A stretch of 45,982 nucleotides of DNA, from positions 15,652-61,633 of the forward strand of contig JAKCWW010000307.1 in NCBI GenBank assembly GCA_026260175.1, in the 5' to 3' direction. The position numbers and the translations under genes were made by a program. The stretch's first letter is position 1. Each line of letters starts with the position of its first letter. Positions 1-9,548 of the stretch are shown here, piece by piece. The DNA comes from Reticulitermes lucifugus (Eukaryota > Arthropoda > Insecta > Blattodea > Rhinotermitidae). The notes beneath the pieces are model-generated. The model was not told the origin of the DNA. It ran no database searches and saw only the letters and a program-made list of their open reading frames with translations.

Positions 1-62
1 TCGCTTTGGAAGAGGCTACGGACCTGTCGTAAGACAGACTACAGAACGAATGAATGAATGAA
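1..62 (+). mobile_element. 3' end of a non-LTR retrotransposon (LINE), cut by window edge
   Basis: The first bases translate as RFGRGYGPVVRQTTE, which resembles the C-terminal tail of a LINE reverse transcriptase polyprotein. They are followed by an ATGA tetranucleotide tail, a usual LINE 3' end. Positions 33852-33920 hold the same sequence in the opposite orientation, so this is an interspersed family. Only the extreme 3' end is inside the window. The family name is not recognised. Confidence 0.75.
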
Positions 63-607
63 TTTCTATTAAAATCCAGGTTTGAGTATCGGTTTTCAAT
101 TTTGTAGCGCATTGTATACCGCTTGGTTTATGCAACTTCGCATTACAGCCTTGTGGATGCATTTACGTCTAGCTAGCAGATACTTTTAATCTATTAACGA
201 ATGAGTTATATATTTCAGGAAAGGTAAGATTTATATCAGAAACATAAAACTGTCAGTTTATTATCTTCTGGTACAGGAAATTAACTACTTAATAGCCATG
301 AAAGTGGATATTCGACTTCCTGTAGTTGGCGTCACGGAAAGTAGTATCCTTAAGACACATTAAATGGGTGTTGGTGTTATTTATTTGAAATTTCTGTAAC
401 CCTTTGAGATGTTACAACCCACAAATTAGCAAATCCTGCAAGAAAAACTTGCGCTTACACTCATTTATAGTAGTACGCTTCGATGGAGAACTTTACTTAA
501 GCATCGAAACAGAGTTCAGAAATGCAGATTCATTTATAGACGGTAAACAGAATGGCGTTATACTTAATATTATACATATTCCGTGCAGTTGTTATGCATA
601 TGTGTTT
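63..607. other. No recognisable feature
   Basis: AT-rich sequence. A 112-codon frame at 404-742 has no domain and runs into the inverted repeat at 611, so it is judged a chance frame. Confidence 0.6.
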
Positions 608-945
608 GTTTATACCAACTACTGCACACCAATTACATATGTTCATTCTATATACTCCTACATATTTCGGCTGACATTCTCACGTGACAGATGTTTGGAA
701 ACAGAGTTACATACATGTTTTATATCCAAATATTTTACGTAGCAACACGACGAATTTTATTGGATTGTATAACTATGGCTGTAATATATGTATATATATG
801 TCTATATTTTACCATTCAATGACAAGCTGCATGCTGCGTAAGTCTATTGAAGGGTACTCCCTGTTTATGGCTGAGAATGTCAGCCGAAACGTGTAGAAGC
901 ATATATAATGAATACATGTAATTGGTGTGCAGTAGTTGGTATAAA
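608..945. mobile_element. Penelope-like retroelement ends in inverted arrangement (copy 1)
   Basis: Two arms of about 75 bp (611-684 and 872-945) are inverted copies of each other, with about 190 bp between them. Each arm reads outward through a CGAAA(C/T)-N2-GTAG block to ACTGCACACC-type sequence and an AT-rich end. The locus at 33671-34419 has the same architecture and recognisably related sequence. Penelope-like elements are known to carry terminal repeats in direct or inverted orientation, often with hammerhead motifs. No reverse transcriptase or GIY-YIG coding sequence lies between the arms, so this is a non-autonomous or deleted remnant. The alternative is an unrelated foldback element. 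Confidence 0.55.
861..896 (+). ncRNA. Degenerate hammerhead ribozyme-like motif (copy 1)
   Basis: The order is CTGTTTA (861-867, where a hammerhead would have CTGANGA), then a perfect 6-bp stem GGCTGA/TCAGCC with loop GAATG, then GAAA (886-889), C, GT, GTA (893-895). Stem II, the GAAA strand and the GUA cleavage triplet are intact, but two invariant core positions are changed. It is probably inactive. The order and spacing match the better copy at 34343-34377. Confidence 0.5.
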
Positions 946-1064
946 TAAACTTATAGAACGGCGTTATATCCATGCTCATTATAATTTGGCATTTGTATGC
1001 TTATGTATTCGTAATTTTCACGCCTGTTGCCTCAATGTTTGTTTCCAAATGAGAGGTTTATATA

Positions 1065-1249
1065 CAGTCGAACCCGGTTATAACGACATCGGTTTATACG
1101 ACACCTCGTCTATTGCATCAAATTTTCTGTGGTACCATTTAATTCGTCATTGTTAACCATGACATTATAGTCCTTGGTTCTAACGACACTCCTTTGTAAC
1201 GACACAAAATATTCAGTCCCTTTCATGACGTTATAACCGAGTTCGACTG
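1065..1249. mobile_element. 185-bp MITE with pogo/Tigger-like terminal inverted repeats
   Basis: The element begins CAGTCGAACCCGGTTATAAC and ends with its near-perfect reverse complement (GTTATAACCGAGTTCGACTG). It is flanked by TA on both sides (1063-1064 and 1250-1251), the target duplication of Tc1/mariner/pogo transposases. The interior repeats the word TAACGACA several times and has no coding capacity. The terminal sequence is of the type seen in pogo/Tigger-derived MITEs, so it was presumably mobilised in trans. Confidence 0.85.
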
Positions 1250-1251
1250 TA

Positions 1252-2459
1252 TTTGTGTTGTAGTTTGGCACCACAATTATTGACTTTTTTTAACCCTTGT
1301 GGGCCCACATCAGAAGCTGTTCTTATCGAATAAACGTTTTATTTGAAAGTATGGAGACGGAGCAGAAAGCAAACTGCTATTTTCTCTCTTAATGTCTTAG
1401 CGACTTATTTGTTGTTTCTTATCGACATGAAAGCTGGAAGACTGAGAAAATTCATGAAATGTCTCATTTCACGCGTCTGCAGTCGGGATACGAATTCTAT
1501 GAATTGAAGTAAAAATTTCACATTGTACTGATGTGCTAACTTCCTCACTGTGTTTTTAGCGTTTAACGAGAGAGCGAAAAATGATTTGCAGTACCTCTTG
1601 TAACAGCCCTTGCATTTCTTCTGAGTTTATAAATTTTTAATTAGATTTGAAGCCATTCGAACGGCGTAAGAAGACACGAATGCCTTGTCTGGAGTTCTTT
1701 TTCCGCACACCAGTGCAGGCTCTGTAAATTTTAGTAATGCTGGGTTGAATAGGATGATCTTAGAATCGTACACAGATGTACGTGTCTTGTGTGTGTGTGG
1801 GGGGGGGGGTAGTATAGGAATCGGGAATCATTGATCCGGGTAAAATACTTTATTGGCCATGTCGACCGCAGGCAAGAGCCTGCTTTCGGTGCGTGAATCA
1901 AAACATATACTTTCAAAATCAAATCAGGTAGCGTAAATGCTAGAAGTCGTTGATCTATACAGTTTCCTGTATCACACAGAACCCTTTACAGATATTAATA
2001 TCATTTAAAAAGCCAAGTAACTCAATGGCGTTGAGTCCTTTACAAGTTAAAAGGACTTTAGCAAGTCCAGAAATTCCCTCATTTTATATAACCTGAAAGT
2101 TTATTACCGAATTTACAAGAACTGTCCACCGATCCCTATCTTGACAGAGATGGATCCACTCCACGTCCGTCAATTCTATGACTTTAAGTTTCGCTATTCA
2201 TCTCATATGCAGAACTAAATCTTCCAAACGGTCTATTTCCTTTAGTTTTTCTCACCAGCACTCTTTACACATTTCTTTTGTCTTCCATGCGTGCCACATT
2301 CGTATCACCAAGGTGAAAATTTTGCGTTTACTTTCTGAATACAAGCTATTCTTGTAAAATCTCCATGATATATTTTTTGTCGAATTAAAAAATAACGCCA
2401 GTTTGGAGAGCTTATCTGTTTGTCTGCCTGTGACATAGTACCATCGAATAAACCTTTGT
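1252..2459. other. No gene seen; GT/G simple repeat at 1788-1809
   Basis: AT-rich sequence with a short (GT)n tract running into an 11-G homopolymer at 1788-1809. No conserved frame or repeat family was recognised. Confidence 0.6.
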
Positions 2460-3000
2460 CCGATCTTCATGAAATTCAGTATAAGCGTTCCTTACAAAAA
2501 GTTGTCAAGGGAGTCTCGAGTTTTATGAATGTTATAGTGACAGTCATAATTTACCTAAGTAGGTAAGTGAATTCAGCACGTGATTTCAATATTTTCTTGG
2601 CCGATTTGGGTGAAATTGGATACAGAAGATATCTATGTAACGCCATTGGCAGAATATGACTTCCTGAAAACCGGTTCGATGTAAGCCGTAATTTACTTGT
2701 GGGCATAAAGGGAAGTTTGCCCTATGTTCTAGATCTTTCATCCGATTTTAATAAAATTTGGTACAAGAGAGGTCCATAGCAATATATTGAGTACCCGTGA
2801 GCTTCGTAACACTCGGCTTAGTCAAAATAAAAGCGTACATTACATAGAGGTGTAAATGAATTCATATCCGTTATTTCCTCATTTATTGCCCTATATGCAT
2901 GAAATTCAGTATCTTAGATGTACACCTAATTCGGTTAGTCACGAGTGTTATGAAAATCGTCGCAAAGAAGGCCACAGTTTGTGTGGGCGTAAATGAAGTT
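2460..3000. repeat. Degenerate tandem array, ~141-bp period, about four units
   Basis: A diverged word of the form CCGATnTTnATGAAATTCAG recurs at 2460, 2601, 2742 and about 2890, giving spacings of 141, 141 and about 148 bp. Each occurrence is followed by related sequence (GTAnAAGA-type, then TTAC..GTA). A CTGTTTGTCTGCCTG tract precedes the first unit. This is an old tandem array, or the tandem internal repeats of a transposon. The family is not identified. Confidence 0.6.
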
Positions 3001-4377
3001 ATATTCACGCGTGTACCGTAGAACCTTCCTGCATCTAGAAATAAGGAGTCGGGCTCTTGTGAGTGCGGTAATGAACCTTCGGGTTCCATAAAACGCGGGG
3101 AATTTCGTGACTAGCTGACGACCTGTTAGCTTCTCAAGAATGACTCTGCTCCATGGAGTTAGAAATAAGGAGTGCCTCGGTAAAGTGTGCGTGCCAGACG
3201 TATGTCACGAATTACACCTTTTGCATTGCTGTTGATTCAGTGTTTGAGTCGAGACGGCTATTAAGAGTGACAGTTCAGCGTCATCTGGTCTAGCTTATCA
3301 AATTTTGTTGTGTGAGAATATAAATAAATTAGAGGTAAAATAGTGATATTGGTAGTACTGAGGAAGACGACTGCTATATAAAACGTGAACCCTTCCTCAT
3401 TTGCACATACATTTCCTTCATTGCATTTTGAGTAGTGTTAATACTGTGGCATATTTAAAGTAATTGTTCCATTTATGTAATGCACTCGAACCAAAATAAT
3501 CTGTTGTTTGTTATGTATTATCAGAAATTGTGAAAAATTTTAAAAACTTAGGGTAGAATGAAAATTTCTTGGAGCGATACGTCATAGGGGACACCGAAAA
3601 TTCATCAATGATGGGAAGAAGCAAATGTTGACAGACGGGATTTGGTTTTGCCCACTTTGCTTCGCCACCGCGTCTGAAGTGTGTAGGATAAGAACCAGAT
3701 TTACCAACACATCCGAGACAACAGAACAACAAACACCGTATATGTTCTCTGTTTTTTTGGCGCCGTTATTCTTAAAGGGGGCGATATGTGGCTTTTTAAA
3801 TAGGTTCCGTATTAATGTAACTTTGGTACTTCAAGCTCTGCTTCCAGTTACGTCATAGTTTTCGTGTTAATAATATAGGCCTGTTTACCGGGGACAAAGG
3901 GGTTACACAACTTTGTGTTATATTCTTGAAATTTATAGATAAATGGAATATGCATTTATCTCTCACATAGAAAACATGTTTTACATATCCATAGGTTATA
4001 TTAGGAGGTTATTTAACCGATGTCTGAAACATTTATAATCTTCCCGTTTGTTAAATATTTATTTAATGTAGTTTGCATTTTATTATTTATTTAAAGACAT
4101 AGATTGCACAAAATCCAAAACCTGTAGTGGTATTTCCAGTCTTTCATGTCGACAGCTTTTGGTACATTTATATCGATTTTAAATATACGAAACATAAAAT
4201 TTCAATTCTTAGAGTACCAAATTCTCATCCTGATTGTTCTCTAGCTCTAAACCCACAACCACTATCTAATCCTTACGATTTGTATTCTTTGATACAGACT
4301 TCCCATTACCTTGAAGGTAAAAATATGCATTGTAGTATTCTGTGTTGTGACACCTTGTAGTCTTATAGGAGGTTAGT
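3001..4377. other. No recognisable gene
   Basis: Short overlapping frames on both strands (for example around 3511-3858) show no motif. There is no matching copy elsewhere in the window. Confidence 0.55.
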
Positions 4378-4500
4378 AGCATTGAGGTGGAACTGGGTGC
4401 GTCCATCTACCGTTTCCCTGAAGATGTAGGCAACGGGTGGTCTGAAACTTGGTAACCATCTAAGAGACTGCAAGTTATCATAAGCCAGAATACCACAATA
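4378..4500 (+). repeat. Interspersed repeat family 4, fragment
   Basis: The segment CCTGAAGATG..GTCTGAAACTTGGTAA, followed by a CAGACTACACGG-like and CCAGAAGAC-like stretch, resembles an insect repeat whose sense frame typically reads TSVNFYQTTRRNIPED. Related fragments lie at 8745-8815, 13015-13130 and 25258-25345. CTGAAGA followed by GAAAC is also compatible with a hammerhead core, in which position 7 is free, but the stem between them is poor here. Confidence 0.4.
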
Positions 4501-5043
4501 TAAATTTACGCCGCCATAAAAACCTCTAATAACTTGAAAAATAAAAATTTCTTACGGTGGTCTTTGACTGGTATTCTAGGAATAACAACTCGCGCTGTAA
4601 AGAGCAGATAAACTTGCTCTACACAAACAACCTTCCTTCTCTGAGTCTTTGTTCCTCGCTGTTGAAAACCATCTCCCTAGCAACTTCTTACCTATCCACA
4701 TTTTAGTTGTTAATGCTGGCAATTTGTGTCAACTCCGACACTTGTCACAATCAGTTATGTACGAAAGTTAAGTTCTCTGCTAGTTAAAGTTAATGCCTTT
4801 GTTCCATTCGCTCGATGAGGAAAGTTCATATCCAAAACATTTTCTGGTTATCATGAGGTAATTTACATCGAGCGGCTTGTTGCTAAGGGAGTGTATCAGC
4901 TGTGTAGATATGTCAAATAGCTGAAGACTGCGCCTTGTTCAGCACTTTATGAAACATACTAATCACTCTCTGCCTTTTAGTGGAGAAACCTTATTTCAGC
5001 AAACCATAATTTTGTTTCCAGGTCAATTGTTGTGCGTTATTTA

Positions 5044-5332
5044 AGGGCAAAGGTAAAGTTCACCCTAGAACAGGCCATGAAGGCCCAGAGGGGGAGTAGA
5101 GGTATAGCTCTACTCTTTCATTAACCTCGGATCTAGATGGGGGTGGGTGGTCAACTCCACGCCCCGGCCGCTTTACCCCCGGGAATTACCCGGTACCCAT
5201 TTTACAGGAGGCTGGGTAGGCCCCAGGGCCGGTCTGGACGGGGGCTGAAAATCTCGCCACCACCGGGAATAGATCCCCGGACCGTCCATCTCATAGCGAG
5301 TCTCTATACCGACTGAGCTATCCCAGCCCACT
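5044..5332 (-). mobile_element. tRNA-derived SINE, family B (copy B1), nearly full length
   Basis: Read on the minus strand it starts GCTGGGATAGCTCAGTCGGT, a tRNA-like box A region, and has a box B-like GGGGATCTATTCCC about 50 bases on. A GC-rich body follows with the diagnostic words CCGGTCTGGAC, GGGCCCAC/GGCCTAC and AGCCTCCT. The 3' part ends in AACTTTACCTTTGCCC. The same body recurs at 9318-9548, 19262-19490, 40105-40315 and 42850-43078, and the same tail at 7480-7591. Transcription would be by RNA polymerase III, with mobilisation by a LINE in trans. Confidence 0.85.
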
Positions 5333-5412
5333 GGGTTAAATCAATGTATTGTCGAACAACATTAGGGTAAGTGACAACTGAATTGGTAAGACGTAAATGG
5401 AAGCGATCGTCG

Positions 5413-5572
5413 CTTAACTTAAAGTACTATTCCGGAATTTCCCTGAGGAGACCGAAAAAACCACGCAAAACCTGTCAGGATTTTCGGTGTACCGGTCTAC
5501 ATTCAAAACAGCCGTCAACAAATGCAAATCATAAGTCTTACCACTTGAGCCATATTGTTCAGTTCGGGACTT
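5413..5572 (-). mobile_element. tRNA-derived SINE, family C (copy C1), fragment
   Basis: The antisense frame reads YYSGISLRRPKKPRKTCQ, close to the peptide (YYPGICLERLRKTTKNLSQ) that I recall being predicted from antisense copies of a common cockroach/termite SINE. On the sense strand the hallmark is a CCTGAC(TGAGG)TTT..GTGGTTTT stretch followed by TTCCGGAATAGTAC. The box B end is eroded. Confidence 0.65.
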
Positions 5573-7120
5573 GTTGACTCGATGGAGATGTAATAACTTT
5601 CGATAAATCGGTTTTTGCTTAGGTATATAATTAACAAACGTTATGAGATAAATGTGTAACTGAGGTATTAATATCTGGAGTATAACCAATTGTAGCATAC
5701 TCCTGCCTGTAGCTCACAATGCTGGCAAAAGGCACTGAGTCACAAATTTGATTATCTGAAATATTTTTCTGCATTTCCTTGTGACGTTCAAGTAAGGTCA
5801 GATCTCCTCCTCCGCCGAATTCTTCTTCCATCTTAACAAAACAATGAGAGTTACGCCCCATTAGAGGTCATAGTTTTCTCGAACACTCTGCTAAACTCTT
5901 TCTTTCCTCCTGATTTTCTGATAAAGTAAGGCAATACGGGCATGTGGTATCATCGTGTCTACACTTTTGTCGTGCTATAGTTACATCTGAAAACGTTAAC
6001 AAATTTTTGTAAAAAGTGAAAGTTCAAAATTTTATTGGACAGAGCATTAATTATTTGCAGCACCGCTGCTGATTAAATGAGGTGTAATTAACACAGATTT
6101 TCCCAATATATGGTCGTGTAGTTCTGTATGAAATAGATCAGAAAATAATCTCCATTTCTTGTAATGTATATAGGTGTATATATATATATATAATAGTTTT
6201 TAAATGCAGTACAAATTAGCGGTGCACAAAATCTACATTTACCTTTCAGTGTGATATTATTAAATAATGAATCACTGGAAGTAGACATGCAGAATTTTAC
6301 GCCACGGTGGACAATAAACATATCAAAAAAATTCTGCATGACTATTTTGTTTGTATCATATTCAAAATACAAACACGTCATCAACGATGCGAAATTTTAG
6401 GCCCTTTCAAACAGGTCTGAGATGATATGAGATGATTGGTGAAAATGGTTCAGTAAATCTTATGTACAGTTGTGTGCCTTATCACTATAAATTCTTAAAT
6501 CTGAAAGAATGTATGCATCATAAATACTTCCTAGGTATCCTTATATGTCTTTGGGTTTACGCTATTTATAGCTGACTGTCTGCCTTTGTTTTGGTTCGAT
6601 TAAATGTCAAGATAGTTTCATATGATGTTGACACATGCTTATTATGCAGTAAGTAGTCCGCCTACATTAACGTTAAAGAAAAACAAGCCAAAAAATAGAA
6701 TATTATTTGACGGATTTCATGGATAGTACTCGTGACATGACGTCATTTTTTCTCACTACAACTCTTCTTCCATCTTATCCTACTTCCCTAATATACGGCA
6801 AAAATGTGAATGATGAAACTCCTTGTTAAATCTATGCAGATTTTTTAGCATCTTATTACTTCTTCTTTATTATAAAGACCAGCCATTTAAGACTGTTTAG
6901 GGACATTTATCCCTTCTTCTGGGAAACGTAAGAAATAAGTGTGTCCAGTGATGGCAAAATGCAGAGTTCTTAAATCTGGCAGCATGTGGGCTCTAAACTA
7001 CTTTTAAAAAGTGTTTTCTTTTGTAGACATTAAATGATATTTTAATGGTCATTGTTTTGTTTGTGTAAAATAGAATTTATGCGATATTTAAACGTTAATT
7101 CTTGTAAACAGAGATACGAA
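5573..7120. other. No gene seen; (TA)n at 6175-6192
   Basis: AT-rich spacer with a short TA dinucleotide tract. Frames of 76-98 codons around 5631-6384 have no motif and unconvincing composition. Confidence 0.6.
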
Positions 7121-7122
7121 TA

Positions 7123-7259
7123 CAGCTCTTGAGAGCCGGAGAAACGTCGTTGAAGTGATGGGATTGAAAGTTGTGGCATTATATTTGGAAGCCCCGGGTT
7201 CAATTTTCGACCCGGAAACCAGCTATCCTTACTGAGGTATTCATACTCCTCAGTTGCTC
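7123..7259 (+). mobile_element. tRNA-derived SINE, family C (copy C2), truncated
   Basis: A box B-like CCGGGTTCAATTTTCGACCCGG is followed by CCAGCTATCCTTACTGAGGT, the usual family C junction. The 3' body is missing. It is the first of four SINE copies packed into 7123-8128. Confidence 0.65.
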
Positions 7260-7287
7260 AAAGCATATATTGTTATCACATCTCAAT

Positions 7288-7591
7288 CCGCCGTGAGCCG
7301 GAATATCGTAATCGGCATAGCAACTAGGCTACGGGCTGGACGTTCCGGGGTTCGAATCCAGGTAGAGACAAGAGATTTTTCTGTTGTTCAAAACGTCCAA
7401 ACCGGCGCTGCGGCCTACGCAGCCTCTTATTCATTTGGTGTCGGGGTTCTTTCCGGGGGGTAAAGTGGCGGAGCGTGAAGTTAACCACTCACCTCTATTT
7501 CATGCCGAGGTTAAGAATGAGTGGAGCTGTACCTCTGCTTTCCCTATATTCGTTCATGGCATGGACAAAGAAAATTTTACCTTTACCTCAA
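7288..7591 (+). mobile_element. tRNA-derived SINE, family B relative (copy B2)
   Basis: A tRNA-like head has box A-like sequence near 7290-7320 and a perfect box B, GGGTTCGAATCC (7349-7360). The plus frame reads VSRNIVIGIATRLRAGRSGV and continues VETRDFSVVQNVQTG, a peptide I recall as commonly predicted from arthropod SINEs. The 3' part (GAGTGGAGCTGTACCTCTGC through TTTTACCTTTACCTC) matches the tail of copy B1 in reverse complement. It is close to full length. Confidence 0.8.
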
Positions 7592-7744
7592 TAGGCCATT
7601 GCAACAACATTTTCAATTCTCGATTTCCAATTGTTCTATTATTTGACGCCATATTATGACAATATTTTTAAATAGACTACAAATACAATAAATTTAAGTT
7701 AGAAACCCCAGTCTGTTTAAGAGACTTGCCCTATACAGCATTAG

Positions 7745-7862
7745 CTTTGCACCTATTCAAACAGACAAAGAAAACAGCGAAAAACCAGTAATGATAATTA
7801 TGATAATCGAACCAGGCACTTCCCAGTGAAAGTCAGAAGCGTTAAGCGAACTTGCTGTATTA
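7745..7862 (-). mobile_element. tRNA-derived SINE, family C (copy C3)
   Basis: On the minus strand, GTGCCTGGTTCGATTATC (box B) is followed by CTGGTTTTTCGCTGTTTTC and TTTGTCTG, the family C tail order also seen at 43893-44000. The start of the tRNA-like head is degenerate. Confidence 0.7.
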
Positions 7863-7891
7863 GTAGGTAATTGAAAATAAATGTTTGTTTC

Positions 7892-8128
7892 CATGGCGCA
7901 ACAGCCCCTATTGGGCCATGGCCTCATTATCGAGGATTCACGATAACACTCAGACACACCACACTCGGCAGGACTCCTCTGGACGAGTGATCGGCCCGTC
8001 GCAGAGACCTCTACCTGACAATACACAACACTCACTAGAGAGAGACATCCATGCTCCCGCCGGGATTCGAACCCGCAATCTCAGGAAGCGAGCGACCGCA
8101 GACCCACGCCTGTATCATTATGACGACT
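7892..8128 (-). mobile_element. tRNA-derived SINE, family A (copy A1)
   Basis: On the minus strand the head has GGGTTCGAATCCC (box B, 8062-8074). The body follows with GTTGTGTATTGTCAGGTAGA, CTCTGCGACGGGCCGATCAC and AGGAGTCCTGCCGAGTGTGG. The tail ends GGGGCTGTTGCGCCATGG. Three other copies lie at 26564, 30222 and 39436. The first bases of the head are replaced here by AT-rich sequence. Confidence 0.85.
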
Positions 8129-8744
8129 GAATGTAACATGGAGATAGGCCTATAATGAACGCTGGAAATGAAATATAGTTTAGAGTAGCTTAATAAAGAC
8201 GACACTAAGAACACAATTTGATCCAGTCTGAGTTGTACTCCCGCCTTGACTTCAAATACATTTTGCAGTCAATCATTTCCGCCAAACTCTAAGCGAATTA
8301 GAATTAGCAAGTTACGTGACAAATATCTTGCTTTGTGATATGTGTGCAAGCCAGGTGCCGTCGTGCTGTCTAACAAGAGCAAGAAGAACAAAAAATATAA
8401 AAAGTTTATTTCGGTTTGAAAACTATGGCAGGAAAACGTGTGTCTGTGCCAACCAGACATGTTATAGAAGAAGAAAAAAAAGGCGATGTCTTGCAAATGT
8501 GCTTCGTAGGCTTGAATAGAGAGTGAGTGCAAAGTGGAAAAACGATGCTAAAGTCGGTTGGTGGGATTCTCTTTCACCGTGATGTTGAATTATTGCTGAT
8601 ACAGCTCGCAGAGATCTTCAGCCCATACTACAGCGTCTCTTTCGTCTGACATGTAAACGGGCGCTGCGTCAGTATGTTCATTGTTGTCCTCGGTCCTTTC
8701 AGAAGACTCAGAATTAAGTTACACACAGTATGCGACTTTTGAGG

Positions 8745-8815
8745 ATTTCGTAGCTGAGGATTCCCTTCTTCAAGTATATCACGCAGCGTCATATCCCAGA
8801 AGGACAAACCCTTAC
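8745..8815 (+). repeat. Interspersed repeat family 4, short fragment
   Basis: The stretch ending GCGTCATATCCCAGAAGGAC resembles the ACTACACGGCGTCA..CCCAGAAGACA core of the repeat also seen at 4378, 13015 and 25258. It is short, so the assignment is tentative. Confidence 0.35.
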
Positions 8816-9297
8816 ACTAAGCCGTTCAACACAACAGTGATTATCGTGTCTGCTTTCATCATCGCATTTTCAATATAGCCGTATCGATTATCCTACATAG
8901 TTCACAAATATAGTGCTAAGAAGTAGCTCTATACAGTACGAAGTTACTAAGTACATGAACTCTTCAAGTATACACATCTTACCACGACTCTGTAATGTAG
9001 AGATTGTATTTTATTGTGTCTCTGAGCATGGCAGCTTTATCCCATAAAAAACCTGCATTTGTAGGGCCATCTCGTGGCAGCCACTGTACTCAGGGACCCC
9101 ATAAAAGGGACACTTTATATGTTATGTTTTTATACAATACTTTACTGGGTGTGTTCAGTTTCAGATTGCTCGTCTTGTGACTGCATGCTCACATTCCGAT
9201 ATTTCTTACAGTCCTGAAGCTATTGTTCGAAATATATTTTCGAGATTACTTTCGATAAATGTAAAGTTAATTTTCTCTATGTGCACGGCATGATGAC
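8816..9297. other. No recognisable feature
   Basis: AT-rich spacer between a repeat fragment and a SINE. Nothing supportable was seen. Confidence 0.6.
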
Positions 9298-9548
9298 GGG
9301 GGGGGGGAGGGGGGGGAGAAATACAGCTTCACTCATTCTTAAACTCGACACTAAATAAGAGTGAGGGCCAGGTTTACCTGCCGACTTCTTTACATCTGGG
9401 GAAAGCGTCCCCGGTACCCACTGCATAGGAGGCTAGGTGGGCCCCAGAACGGCTGTTTTGGAGAAGAGAAGAATCTCTTACCTCTGCCGGAAGTCAAAAC
9501 ATGATTCTCTCAGGTGCCATCCTGTACCTGAGTCAATACACCAACTAC
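9298..9548 (-). mobile_element. tRNA-derived SINE, family B (copy B3), with G-rich tract at its 3' side
   Basis: The family B body is recognisable on the plus strand as GGGGAAAGCGTCCCCGGTAC, GGAGGCTAGGTGGGCCCCAG and TCTTACCTCTGCCGGAAGTC. It is oriented on the minus strand with its degenerate head near 9500-9548. A 19-bp G tract broken by one A (9298-9316) abuts the 3' end. Confidence 0.75.

Noticed and set aside
2252-3089. Short minus-strand frames over the 141-bp array
   Set aside because: They fall on diverged tandem units and share no conserved protein feature.
7885-8130. Plus-strand frame containing GIRTRNLRKRATADPRLYH
   Set aside because: Antisense translation of a tRNA-derived SINE; the peptide is a known artefact of such repeats.
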